Positions 14,415 to 21,505 are shown, numbered from the stretch's first letter. The stretch: DNA of 64,000 bases from a virus (IMGVR_UViG_3300028840_003271:62001-126000); one strand, 5' to 3'. Translations and numbers: made by a program. Notes: generated by a model not told the origin, from the letters alone.

Positions 14415-14735
14415 TCACTCTTCAGTGTCTTCAACAAGAAGGGCAGTAAACGCGGTCTTTTTTCCGCTTCCCTTTGCTCGCCCCCTTGGAAGGGAAGGAA
14501 GGATAATCCCCCTTTCCTTCTTCAGGGCATTACGCAGTTCGACGCGAACCTTTTTCGCGTCATCAAGGGACAGTTGAAATTGTTCGGCGAGCTCTTCATT
14601 GGTGAGGGTCGCTTTGCCCTGGGCATCGGTCGCCTGCAATGCAACTACCATAGGGCGGGTACGACGTGCCTTGGCAATCAGTACTTCCCTCGTGTCGCCC
14701 GAAACCGCAACATAATCCTCGTAACTTGCCATCAT
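14415..14735 (-). CDS. Hypothetical island protein, possible small helical regulator
   Basis: 106 residues. TLTNEELAEQFQLSLDDAKKVRVELRNALKKE reads as a helix-turn-helix: a first helix EELAEQF, a turn, and a recognition-like helix DAKKVRVELRNAL. An AAAGGGTGA site precedes the ATG. The promoter at 14789-14817 lies 54 bases upstream, so this is the first gene of a sub-operon and a plausible regulator of the island. The family is not identified. Confidence 0.65.
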   Translation of the reverse strand: MMASYEDYVAVSGDTREVLIAKARRTRPMVVALQATDAQGKATLTNEELAEQFQLSLDDAKKVRVELRNALKKERGIILPSLPRGRAKGSGKKTAFTALLVEDTEE

Positions 14736-14788
14736 TCACCCTTTCGCAAAACAGAGAATAGAATCGGTTGAAACGCACAACACCTCTG

Positions 14789-14817
14789 ATTCTACACTGT
14801 CGACAATCGGAATACAA
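14789..14817 (-). promoter_or_regulatory. Sigma70-type promoter of the distal island genes
   Basis: TTGTAT (14812-14817), 17 bases, TAGAAT (14789-14794) on the minus strand, preceded by AAAACATTTTAGGGG. Box sequences, spacing and upstream tract match the promoter at 13563-13591. A tandem CTGA tract (14890-14913) lies upstream. Confidence 0.68.
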
Positions 14818-15145
14818 CCCCTAAAATGTTTTTTTTTGATTCCGTTTGGCACAAAATATGCTATTGGTGACGGACCATCAAGATAGATCGACTGACTGAC
14901 TGACTGACTGACAGACTAACTACTTCGCGTGGGGGGTAACCAGGTCTCCCCCCTGTCGGCAGATACCGTATTCCACACTCCCCAAAGGAGTATCCCCCTT
15001 GTGGAGAGTGTTGTTCCCCACACCCCCCGAAGGTATCCCCCTAGTTGGATAGGGTTGTTCCCCACATCCCCCAGTGGTGTTTATCCCCCGAGTGGGGGGT
15101 GGAGTTCTCCTCGCGTGCGAGATCCAGCAGGGTATCCCTCGTGTG
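14818..15145. repeat. Non-coding gap with tetranucleotide tract and C-rich array, copy 2
   Basis: No credible gene. Contents in order: a T9 run, a CTGA tetranucleotide tract of about six copies near 14890-14913, and from about 14945 three imperfect C-rich units that mirror the array at 13690-13895, including the closing CTCGCGTGCGA and AGGGTATCCCTCG motifs. The plus strand is open across the array, but only because the repeat lacks stops in one phase. Confidence 0.7.
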
Positions 15146-15397
15146 CTAGGCTAGGCCAAGGGGCAGGAAAAAGTCCCGATCGGCAAGATATTGTTCCATG
15201 CCATGGTACCATGCTGCCCATGCAATAGGATCGTGGGTGAGGGAGAAGGGGTTGTCGGTTGGATGGTCATATCCCCGATTGTACCCCCTCGCATAATGGG
15301 GGTCATACATGAATCTATGCCAATCCCTCTGATTAGGGGGTATGTCGGCAAAATGCCGATCGAGTATTGCAATGTGGCGAAGGGGTTCGGTTAGCAT
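15146..15397 (-). CDS. Hypothetical island protein
   Basis: 83 residues, MLTEPLRHIAILDRHF, rich in His, Tyr, Trp and Pro (HYARGYNRGYDHPTDNP, AAWYHGMEQYLADRDF). GGGAGAATCATCC precedes the ATG. The spacing of 12 bases to the upstream gene indicates an operon. No relative is recognised. Confidence 0.6.
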   Translation of the reverse strand: MLTEPLRHIAILDRHFADIPPNQRDWHRFMYDPHYARGYNRGYDHPTDNPFSLTHDPIAWAAWYHGMEQYLADRDFFLPLGLA

Positions 15398-15409
15398 GGA
15401 TGATTCTCC

Positions 15410-15715
15410 CTATTCTGAGGGGGCAAGATAGAATCTTATCAAAGCTTGTCTTTCATCTTCCGAAATGGAGGGAAAGACTCCCTTCATATAAGAAGCTTTC
15501 TGTACTCGCGTAAAATGCGGAAGGGGGGTTCCCTTATCGCTCAGTCCGAAAATACGATATAGTAATCGGGGGAGATCACCTTTGAGATGCACACCTTCCC
15601 CCTCATCGAAGGGGGTTTCGCCTTGTGCCCTTCTGCCGAGAGTGTAGAACTGGGCAAGTTCTTCCACCCTTTCGGGAGTAGCTCGCCGAGGGGCATATGG
15701 TATCGGAAGGAACAT
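15410..15715 (-). CDS. Hypothetical island protein
   Basis: 101 residues, MFLPIPYAPRRATPERVEEL. The ATG overlaps the stop of the upstream gene (TGATG), with AAAAGGAGGATTCC as ribosome site. A C-terminal amphipathic helix (SEDERQALIRFYLA) is visible. Function unknown. Confidence 0.65.
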   Translation of the reverse strand: MFLPIPYAPRRATPERVEELAQFYTLGRRAQGETPFDEGEGVHLKGDLPRLLYRIFGLSDKGTPLPHFTRVQKASYMKGVFPSISEDERQALIRFYLAPSE

Positions 15716-16062
15716 CAGGAATCCTCCTTTTGGGGGGTAACTAGATAGGCGAGCATTTTCGCAAACTCATCCGACTTTTGGGGGGTATTGTTCCCTCTCC
15801 TTTTTCTCCCCTGTTTTGAGGTATACTTATACCTCCCCTTGCAATTGTTGGGGTGTTTGCCTACTGCCGTTTTCGGATAGCGGCGAGCTAGGATACCTTC
15901 CGATTCTGCCTGACTTGATATGGCCTTGTCCCTTGTCTTTCTCGCCTCCACTAGTTCCATTGCCTTTTGTGGAGTTAGTTTCTGTATCTCGGCAGAGGAA
16001 AGGTACCGTTTCATAAGAGGCAGCATCATCTCCACCAAAATGGGGGGTGTGTTCTCAGTCAT
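15715..16062 (-). CDS. Hypothetical basic island protein
   Basis: 115 residues from ATG 16062 (MTENTPPILVEMMLPLMKRY). The ATG overlaps the TGA of the upstream gene (ATGA), which fixes the start. A helical N-terminal half (AEIQKLTPQKAMELVEARKTRD) is followed by a Lys/Arg-rich region (CKGRYKYTSKQGRKRRGNN) likely to bind nucleic acid. Function unknown. Confidence 0.65.
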   Translation of the reverse strand: MTENTPPILVEMMLPLMKRYLSSAEIQKLTPQKAMELVEARKTRDKAISSQAESEGILARRYPKTAVGKHPNNCKGRYKYTSKQGRKRRGNNTPQKSDEFAKMLAYLVTPQKEDS

Positions 16063-16232
16063 CGTATTACTACCTTTTGGGGTGGAAGGGATTGTACTAG
16101 GCCGGTGGTCGAATCGACCACTATAGCTCGTAATCGCTTGCTGTTTGCCTCCCTTACGTAGGCTAGCAGATAGCCCATGCGGGAGGTTCTCAGTCGGTTG
16201 TTTACTGGCGTGCGTCGAATCTCGACTTGCAT
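16059..16232 (-). CDS. Small basic island protein
   Basis: 57 residues, MQVEIRRTPVNNRLRTSRMG to KVVIR. AGGAGG seven bases before the ATG is the best ribosome site in the island. Arg-rich with a beta/alpha pattern (LLAYVREANSKRLRAIVVD). Both ends interlock with neighbouring genes, so it is a real operon member. An overlapping longer frame in another phase was rejected. Confidence 0.65.
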   Translation of the reverse strand: MQVEIRRTPVNNRLRTSRMGYLLAYVREANSKRLRAIVVDSTTGLVQSLPPQKVVIR

Positions 16233-16256
16233 TGTTCATCCTCCTGCTAGGGGGAA

Positions 16257-16529
16257 CTAGTCCCCCGCTTGCCGAAGTAGTTCCTTTGGGGACAACCCCC
16301 CCGATTGTAGGGCAATCCACTCCGCCCTACTCTGCAATCCCCCCTGCTGGTTGTCGATTCTCCGCCCGATGGTGGGAGAGCTATCGGTATGCAAAGGGGA
16401 TATCGGGGTATTCTGTACAATCCCGAAAAAGGTTCCTTTCGTGCGGGGAGGTTCCTTGCCTCCGATAGGGAAGCACAGTTTCCCTTTGCGGAATTGCCCC
16501 TTGCGTTGACGGGGTTGAATCGTCACCAT
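16257..16529 (-). CDS. Hypothetical island protein
   Basis: 90 residues, MVTIQPRQRKGQFRKGKLCF, basic at the start and ending EWIALQSGGLSPKELLRQAGD. GAAGGAAGACC precedes the ATG. It overlaps the upstream gene by seven bases. Around its stop the palindrome-like GGGGGACTAGTTCCCC may act in RNA folding. Function unknown. Confidence 0.6.
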   Translation of the reverse strand: MVTIQPRQRKGQFRKGKLCFPIGGKEPPRTKGTFFGIVQNTPISPLHTDSSPTIGRRIDNQQGGLQSRAEWIALQSGGLSPKELLRQAGD

Positions 16530-16810
16530 GGTCTTCCTTCATGGAGTATAAAGGTTGCCATTTCATAGGCTAACTTGGCCTGTAATAGACCGAGGTGTGG
16601 CAACACGGACCGAATAACCTTTATCGTGGCAAGTCTTCTCTCATTGCCGCTACTAAGGTTATATTGGCACAATGCCATGATACTTTTGTATTCCTGTTCT
16701 TGCAATTCAAGGGTGGGGTTCGGCTGGTCCATTTGCCACGATCCGTCTGCCTGCTCCCGATACGTTACTACCACGCCATTGTCGCCATGAATTCGGATTA
16801 CGTGTTGCAT
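16523..16810 (-). CDS. Hypothetical island protein, first gene of the cluster
   Basis: 95 residues, MQHVIRIHGDNGVVVTYREQ, an N-terminal beta part followed by helices (ERRLATIKVIRSVLPHLGLL). GGGGATCGGCG precedes the ATG. It is the promoter-proximal gene of the island operon, with an inverted repeat 32-55 bases upstream. Function unknown. Confidence 0.65.
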   Translation of the reverse strand: MQHVIRIHGDNGVVVTYREQADGSWQMDQPNPTLELQEQEYKSIMALCQYNLSSGNERRLATIKVIRSVLPHLGLLQAKLAYEMATFILHEGRPW

Positions 16811-16841
16811 CGCCGATCCCCTTATGCGAAAGTACAGTTCC

Positions 16842-16877
16842 GATTCTCACCGGATTGTGAGAATCTACCGAAGTATA
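16842..16877 (-). promoter_or_regulatory. Inverted repeat and -10-like box before the island operon
   Basis: A perfect 9-bp inverted repeat GATTCTCAC-N6-GTGAGAATC (16842-16865) lies between the first gene and TATACT (16872-16877, minus strand), a -10 candidate. TTGACA occurs at 16882-16887, too close to pair with it. The repeat looks like an operator at the start of transcription. Confidence 0.5.
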
Positions 16878-16887
16878 GCATTGTCAA

Positions 16888-17243
16888 GCCCACCCCCCAA
16901 AAGATATTCGTCGCAAGTCGGTTCATAGTCAATACTTAGGGCAATATTTTTCTCGAAGTGGACACACCGAAAAATGAGACCAGCAAACCGTATGCCAATG
17001 GTTCGGTATGGCATTTGCTGTCGGGTTTTGGTACGAAAGTTGCTGTGAGTCCAGGTGGGGGGGATGCCGGCACCCGTAGGATATAGTAGGATTTGGGGCT
17101 GTGGGGCATAGGTTCGCAGAGAAGGGGGAGAACAAACGTTCATACCCCATATGGGTGGGTGGTATTTTCTGATTTTGGGTTGTGGGGGATATTATACCCC
17201 CCAAAAACGGAAGGCATGTATTCTAAATATAGACCAAACAATA
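16888..17243. other. Non-coding right edge of the island
   Basis: I see no supported gene. There are imperfect hairpins (AGCAAA...TTTGCT near 16980-17020; CCCATATGGG near 17147) and several runs of five to seven G. Composition returns to AT-rich at about 17.21 kb, some 30 bases before the end of the nuclease gene. Confidence 0.5.
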
Positions 17244-18188
17244 TCAAACGGACACCTTTTTGTTTCCGTTTCTTACTAATCTTAATCTATCGTTCATATT
17301 ATCTTTATCACTTCCAAGTTCCAAATGGTAAGGATTACAGCATAATTTATTATCACATTTATGACGAACAACCAATCCGTTAAAAGGTTTATTAGAGAAA
17401 AGAAAATACATTAAACGGTGAGCGGGCCATGTACGTCCTGTTAATTTAATTTGTCCATATCCATCTTTACACGTCTTTCTTGTCCACAATAAACATTCTT
17501 CTTTGTCTCTTATAATAATTGATGCTTTATCTCGACCTTTATATTTTAAGTTTTTCAATAATGGATCAAATTTAAACTCAACTCTTGTTTTATCAAAAAA
17601 AGATAAAAAATATTCAACTTGTCGATACGTTAAATTTAATATTTGATGTTTAATAGTAGTATTATATAACATGGTTGAATCAAGCCCATATAAATATCTT
17701 GCTTCTAATTTCATCGCTTCGTGTTCTGTATTCGTATATTTCAAAACACCATATCCAAAATTATCACGTCCTAACTTATTATAATCTTGTTGTAGGTTTC
17801 TATTTTCGTGTTTGTTTTGATTAAGAAATCTAACATGTGTTTGAAATCTATAACCCAAATTTGAAGTATATCCAATATAAAATTTATTATTAATCAAACA
17901 CTGAATAAAATACAACCCACACAAATTTTCCAAACTTGTATTATTGATAATTTGTTTCTCATTATAGTGTGCTACAGTACCAATTTTAATCAACTTGAAC
18001 TCTCGTGCTTTATTATAAATAGCATATTGTGATTTATTAAAATGTTTTTGTAACTCTTTATTTGACATTTTGTGATACAACTTTTTAAATTCTTGTTCGT
18101 CTTTTGCTGTCCAGTGTGAGCGATATTTTTTATTTGGTCCACAAGAACCTTTTGGTCTACCTACTTTCTTTTTTTTCAACATGTACAT
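17244..18188 (-). CDS. SANT-like / GIY-YIG / HNH fusion endonuclease
   Basis: The 314-residue protein has three parts. Residues 20-67 (HWTAKDEQEFKKLYHKMSN) look like a SANT/Myb-type DNA-binding domain. Residues 90-170 are a GIY-YIG nuclease: GLYFIQ (91), YIG (104-106), Arg114 in NLGYRF, and the metal-binding Glu162 in MKLEARYL. Residues 225-305 are an HNH_3 domain: AHRLMY (256), VRHKCDNKLCC (274), NPYHLE (285-290). Each alone is typical of homing endonucleases; having both catalytic cores in one chain is unusual. AGGAGG precedes the ATG. It abuts the GC-rich island, which it could have helped mobilise, though nothing shows this. Confidence 0.85.
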   Translation of the reverse strand: MYMLKKKKVGRPKGSCGPNKKYRSHWTAKDEQEFKKLYHKMSNKELQKHFNKSQYAIYNKAREFKLIKIGTVAHYNEKQIINNTSLENLCGLYFIQCLINNKFYIGYTSNLGYRFQTHVRFLNQNKHENRNLQQDYNKLGRDNFGYGVLKYTNTEHEAMKLEARYLYGLDSTMLYNTTIKHQILNLTYRQVEYFLSFFDKTRVEFKFDPLLKNLKYKGRDKASIIIRDKEECLLWTRKTCKDGYGQIKLTGRTWPAHRLMYFLFSNKPFNGLVVRHKCDNKLCCNPYHLELGSDKDNMNDRLRLVRNGNKKVSV

Positions 18189-18399
18189 GTATATTATCCT
18201 CCTGTTTTTCTATACACCAAAAAATCCCCCTATGTCCATGTTTAATAATTCCCAACTTCCTCCTCTGTTTACGTAAAGCTTGCAAACTAATTTTTCGCCC
18301 ACTCAAATTCTCCAATTTCCGACATAACTCCTCATCTTTCATGGTGGGAGCTAACTTTTTAATAAGTGCGTGTTCTGCTGGCGTCCACACTATATTCAC
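18157..18399 (-). CDS. Small SANT/Myb-like DNA-binding protein
   Basis: 80 residues from a GTG start (18399) with AAGGAG seven bases upstream. VWTPAEHALIKKLAPTMKDEELCRKL, then ISLQALRKQRRKLGI, follows the pattern Trp-acidic-helix, helix, recognition helix also seen at the N terminus of the downstream nuclease and in the product at 21181-21384. It overlaps the nuclease gene by 32 bases, so they are probably translated together. It may be a repressor or a specificity partner. Confidence 0.65.
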   Translation of the reverse strand: MNIVWTPAEHALIKKLAPTMKDEELCRKLENLSGRKISLQALRKQRRKLGIIKHGHRGIFWCIEKQEDNIHVHVEKKESR

Positions 18400-18410
18400 T
18401 TTTTTTCTCC

Positions 18411-18442
18411 TTAATTTGTTAATTTGTTAATTTGTTAATTTG
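18411..18442. repeat. Octanucleotide tandem repeat
   Basis: TTAATTTG is repeated four times between the divergent genes at 18399 (minus) and 18578 (plus). Slippage here could tune the divergent promoters. Confidence 0.85.
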
Positions 18443-18483
18443 TTTTTGTGTTTATGTGCTTATGTAGTAGTAATGTGACTAAT

Positions 18484-18493
18484 GGTGTATAAT
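18484..18493 (+). promoter_or_regulatory. GGTGTATAAT promoter motif
   Basis: GGTGTATAAT 85 bases before the virion-like gene at 18578. One of six intergenic copies of this motif aimed at structural genes. No -35 box is visible. Confidence 0.6.
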
Positions 18494-18508
18494 TACATAA
18501 GAAAACTT

Positions 18509-18570
18509 ACAAAGTACAAAAAGTACAAAAAGTACAAAAAGTACAAGGCACAAGGTACAAGGTACAAGGT
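18509..18570 (+). repeat. Tandem 9-bp repeat in the 5' leader
   Basis: AAAGTACAA units, about four in a row, then degenerate ACAAGGT copies, lie in the leader just before the ribosome site of the gene at 18578. They also encode KYKKYKKYK in frame, but this leader frame is probably not translated, since the paralogue at 19108 starts at the equivalent of ATG 18578. Confidence 0.75.
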
Positions 18571-18577
18571 CTTTATT

Positions 18578-19072
18578 ATGGCAAACGATATATTTTCATG
18601 TAAAGGAACGGGCAATACTACACTTAACCATGCCGTAATTGTAACAAATATTCCTGGAACTGGTTATGCTCGAAATGATGATTTTAGAACTCAAAACCCC
18701 ACTTTAACTAAAATTCAAGACAAATGGGACGCGAGATTTGATGACGTGGGCGTTATAACCTCTACATCTGGAACCACGGGTGATCTTACTGGAAGTGGTG
18801 GAACTTACAAGAATACGGGAGCAACGGCTCTTACAGAATACAACCTACCTTCTGCGTCCGAGGGTTTAAATTACTCTTTTCTTGTAACAAATTCCAATGG
18901 AATTCGTGTAAATGCGAATACAAGTGATCGAATTCTCGTTGGAGAGGTTACGGGCGTAATTGGTGGTTATGTCGAATCGTCTGGTGTTGGTTCAGTTTTG
19001 AAGCTTCTAGCCGTTGACAGTCAAGATTGGTATAGTCAAGAATTTGAGGGTGGGTGGTTTCTAAAACAATAA
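18578..19072 (+). CDS. Fibre- or appendage-like virion protein
   Basis: 164 residues from ATG 18578 (MANDIFSCKGTGNTTLNHAV). The N-terminal 58 residues match the short product at 19108. The C-terminal 75 residues (YNLPSASEGLNYSFLVTNSN ... GGYVESSGVGSVLKLLAVDS ... GWFLKQ) match the C-terminal modules of the proteins at 43200 and 43673. That module looks like an all-beta receptor-side or trimerisation domain of phage fibres. It is preceded by a GGTGTATAAT motif. Probably an accessory virion protein. Confidence 0.65.
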   Translation: MANDIFSCKGTGNTTLNHAVIVTNIPGTGYARNDDFRTQNPTLTKIQDKWDARFDDVGVITSTSGTTGDLTGSGGTYKNTGATALTEYNLPSASEGLNYSFLVTNSNGIRVNANTSDRILVGEVTGVIGGYVESSGVGSVLKLLAVDSQDWYSQEFEGGWFLKQ

Positions 19073-19107
19073 GTTAGCAAGCTAACAAAAAGATAAAGAG
19101 AGAAAAA

Positions 19108-19293
19108 ATGACAAATGATATTCACGCGGCTAAAGGGGCGGGAAACACACAATTAAATCATGCCGTTGTTGTGACCAACACTCCAGGAACCGGCTACATG
19201 GCAGGTCGTGATGACATTACAAACAGTCCCACGCTCACAAAAATTCAAGATAAGTGGGACGCGAGATTTGATGATTACGACGCATACGACTAG
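19108..19293 (+). CDS. Truncated paralogue of the preceding fibre-like protein
   Basis: 61 residues, MTNDIHAAKGAGNTQLNHAV, matching residues 1-58 of the protein at 18578 (PTLTKIQDKWDARFDD is identical) and then ending DYDAYD. GAGAGAAAAA precedes the ATG. Either a duplicated N-terminal domain that kept its own function or a truncated copy. Confidence 0.7.
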   Translation: MTNDIHAAKGAGNTQLNHAVVVTNTPGTGYMAGRDDITNSPTLTKIQDKWDARFDDYDAYD

Positions 19294-19329
19294 CGGCAAA
19301 AACTCAAATTAAAAACAAAAACAAAAGAA

Positions 19330-19357
19330 GGTCGGAATTTAATGTTTTTTTCCGACC
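19330..19357. terminator. Bidirectional terminator between convergent genes
   Basis: GGTCGGAA / TTCCGACC form an 8-bp stem with a T-rich loop, with T-rich tracts on both sides (CTTTCCATTTATTTTTTT on plus, TTCTTTTGTTTTTG on minus). It separates the plus-strand gene ending at 19293 from the minus-strand gene ending at 19393. Confidence 0.8.
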
Positions 19358-19392
19358 CTTTCCATTTATTTTTTTATTTTTTATTTTTTTCT

Positions 19393-19632
19393 CTATAAAA
19401 TTACGTCGTCGTCTGGATCAGGTGTTACGGCTTCTTCAGCAATTTGGCGATTTCCAATATGTACCTGAACCACAACCCATTTTCGCACTCGTTCTTTAAA
19501 CCAAGCTGCTTCACCCATTGTGGGTTCGCCCGTTTCTTCGTCAAGTGGAACCGGATGAACTTTTAAAAATCCAGCCCGAAACGATGGAACTTTTGCTTCG
19601 GGAATCGTAAAAGTAATGTTAACATCGGCCAT
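19393..19632 (-). CDS. Small hypothetical phage protein
   Basis: 79 residues, MADVNITFTIPEAKVPSFRAGF, a pattern I associate with small proteins near phage virion genes. AAGGAGAAAAAAAT precedes the ATG. It is downstream of the fibre-like gene at 19690 and likely cotranscribed with it. Function unknown. Confidence 0.7.
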   Translation of the reverse strand: MADVNITFTIPEAKVPSFRAGFLKVHPVPLDEETGEPTMGEAAWFKERVRKWVVVQVHIGNRQIAEEAVTPDPDDDVIL

Positions 19633-19689
19633 TTATTTTTTTCTCCTTAATTTTTATTTTTTTTTATTTTTATTGTTATTGTTATTTAA

Positions 19690-21048
19690 TTAGTGTGCTG
19701 AAATTCCTAAACAATAAATTGTAACTGCCTCGGAACTTTCTGTAACATTTGTAACCACAGCCATAAAAGTACCCGTTTCTCCTTCTCCAATTGCGTTACT
19801 TGGATCGTTTGGAGAGATGGTTACACCTGTTCCTCCGTCGAGGGTGAGATCTTGGTCGTCATCGGTATTATGAATATAAAATGTAAATCCGTCACCAACT
19901 TGACAATTTGGAATGGCGGCTACAATATTTGCTGCTGTGTCTGTATCGTCTTCTTTTGCTCCAGCCGTCATGCCTGAACGAATAATCATTTTTCCTAACA
20001 TTTCTGCTGCTGTGTGCGTTCCAGCTCCATCCGTTGTGTCGGTTGTGACTACATATTTTTCAGTTAATGCTCCATGAATAGTAACGTTTTGCCCAAAAAT
20101 GGCATTGCCCGAGCTGTCAATCTTAAACCAGTCTCCATCCGTGTTGTCGTCACTCGATACCATAAACGGGGCTGTTGCTCCACCCGAGGCAGAGACTTCC
20201 AGAATGGCGTCGGGGTCGTCATCTCCAATTCCAAGCTCACCAGCACCAGTGAAGTATGCTACTTGAGTATCGCCGACAGTAAAGACCATCTCATCATTGG
20301 CGTCTGTTTCCGTATGATCGTACAAAATGCCGCCTTCTAGCGAATCATTGTTGTCGCCAAAGATGAGATATGCGTTCTTGTTATTTGGACAAAGTATACT
20401 GATTGCAACATTGTCATTCTTCTCAACTGACAAGGCCGAATAGCTATGGCTGCTTACCGAAGCATCGGAAGCCATGAAATGTCCCAAGGTGTCAGGCGAA
20501 GTTGTACCAATGCCGACGTTGCCGTCATGATCTATTCTCAGTGCTTCAAAAACAGCACCACTATTAGCTACAGAAAATACTAATTCGGTACTATTATTGT
20601 CTGCTGCAAAAGTATCATCTGCTTCAGCCCAAATTGATGCACCAACAACAATAGCATCTGTTCCATCAGATTCTAATGGAGCTTGAAAATCAATTTGTCC
20701 CAATTTATCTCCATCGACAACAGTAAGTTCTTTTGTTGATAAAGTTATAGTACCAGCAGCAGCGGCAGCGGCACGCAATTCTAACATTGATCCTGGAGAC
20801 GGTGTTCCTAAACCAATTCTAGCAGTTGAAGCGTCATAAAAAAAGTCATTAGCAGAAGTATCTCCACTAAAACTTAAATCCACGTTTTCTTGTTTTTCAT
20901 TAAATGTCCAAGTTCGATTATTTAAAGAAAATGGTCCTATTGAATTTAAAGTTGCTCCAGATTGAGCAGAAATTATATCTACAATAGAAAAAGTTATTAT
21001 TGAGAAGAAAAATAAGGATAAAAACAAACCTATAATTTTAGGTGGCAT
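19690..21048 (-). CDS. Secreted or exported fibre-like protein with signal peptide
   Basis: The 452-residue protein starts with a Sec-type signal (KIIGLFLSLFFFSIITFSI, then IISAQS). The body is Gly/Asp/Thr-rich beta structure with motifs such as GNVGIGTTSPDT and GELGIGDDDPDAILEV that recur in phage fibre shafts and tail-spike proteins. A C-terminal module (VGDGFTFYIHNTDDDQDLTL) is of the same kind as in the protein at 37406. A signal peptide on a fibre-like phage protein is unusual: it suggests export from the infected cell, or acquisition of a cellular gene. A GGTGTATAAT motif lies 30 bases upstream. Confidence 0.7.
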   Translation of the reverse strand: MPPKIIGLFLSLFFFSIITFSIVDIISAQSGATLNSIGPFSLNNRTWTFNEKQENVDLSFSGDTSANDFFYDASTARIGLGTPSPGSMLELRAAAAAAGTITLSTKELTVVDGDKLGQIDFQAPLESDGTDAIVVGASIWAEADDTFAADNNSTELVFSVANSGAVFEALRIDHDGNVGIGTTSPDTLGHFMASDASVSSHSYSALSVEKNDNVAISILCPNNKNAYLIFGDNNDSLEGGILYDHTETDANDEMVFTVGDTQVAYFTGAGELGIGDDDPDAILEVSASGGATAPFMVSSDDNTDGDWFKIDSSGNAIFGQNVTIHGALTEKYVVTTDTTDGAGTHTAAEMLGKMIIRSGMTAGAKEDDTDTAANIVAAIPNCQVGDGFTFYIHNTDDDQDLTLDGGTGVTISPNDPSNAIGEGETGTFMAVVTNVTESSEAVTIYCLGISAH

Positions 21049-21077
21049 GATAAATCTCCGTTTTCGTAATTATATAT

Positions 21078-21087
21078 ATTATACACC
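21078..21087 (-). promoter_or_regulatory. GGTGTATAAT promoter motif
   Basis: Minus-strand GGTGTATAAT, 30 bases upstream of the gene at 19690-21048, followed by ATATATAATTACG. Confidence 0.65.
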
Positions 21088-21111
21088 AATTCACAAATTA
21101 CGAAAATAAAA

Positions 21112-21141
21112 AACTGCCGAGAAAAAAATTTCCCGACAGTT
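21112..21141 (-). terminator. Rho-independent terminator
   Basis: On the minus strand AACTGTCGGGAAA pairs with TTTCTCGGCAGTT (two wobble pairs), followed by TTTTTATTTTCG. It ends the transcript of the gene at 21181-21384. TTAACAG is repeated in tandem just before it. Confidence 0.85.
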
Positions 21142-21180
21142 AACAGTTAACAGTTAAAATCAGCTTATTAATTTACTAGT

Positions 21181-21384
21181 TTACTGACTTACTACCGTAC
21201 AACCTCGCCCACGAGCCTTTTTAATACCTAATTCTCGACGAACAGCACGCACATCAGACACGGTAAATACTGACCCGTTTTTTTCACTTAATGTTTGAGA
21301 CAGCCTTTTATCTGTCATAGTCGAGGCGTTTTCCTGCACATAAGTCTTAACGTCCTCATTCCACACTTTCTTTACTCTTGCCAT
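21181..21384 (-). CDS. Small SANT/Myb-like DNA-binding protein
   Basis: 67 residues from ATG 21384 (MARVKKVWNEDVKTYVQENA), with AGAGAGGAC upstream. The chain VWNEDVKTYVQENAS - MTDKRLSQTL - FTVSDVRAVRRELGIKK follows the same three-helix pattern as the product at 18157. It is a single-gene unit with its own terminator, divergent from the terminase operon, so it may regulate it. Confidence 0.65.
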   Translation of the reverse strand: MARVKKVWNEDVKTYVQENASTMTDKRLSQTLSEKNGSVFTVSDVRAVRRELGIKKARGRGCTVVSQ

Positions 21385-21505
21385 TTTTTTGTCCTCTCTA
21401 AACTTTTTTTGAGCACTTGTGTTTTTTGAATGACAAACTACTTCGTTTATCATATTATATAATACAGTTCGAAACTTTTTTTTCACAAACAAAAAGGAAA
21501 TTTTC

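Larger units (their letters stand above)
13500..17215. other. GC-rich island of foreign composition
   Basis: Between about 13.50 and 17.21 kb the base composition changes abruptly from AT-rich to GC-rich with long C runs on the plus strand. The island holds nine compact minus-strand genes, sigma70-like promoters, one strong terminator and a duplicated repeat module. No integrase, transposase or terminal inverted repeat was found, so the mode of entry is unknown. An assembly join of two replicons cannot be excluded from sequence alone. Confidence 0.8.

Noticed and set aside
14929-15228. Plus-strand proline-rich frame of about 99 codons in the GC island
   Set aside because: It runs through the C-rich array, whose repeats avoid stops in that phase; it has no ribosome site and overlaps the minus-strand gene and array.
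14144-16939. Several plus-strand open frames in the GC-rich island
   Set aside because: High GC gives long antisense frames. They lack ribosome sites and lie opposite an ordered, overlapping minus-strand operon.
13500-18200. Integrated prophage-type satellite or transposon
   Set aside because: No integrase, transposase, terminal inverted repeats or target duplication were found at the island edges, so I only call it a composition island.
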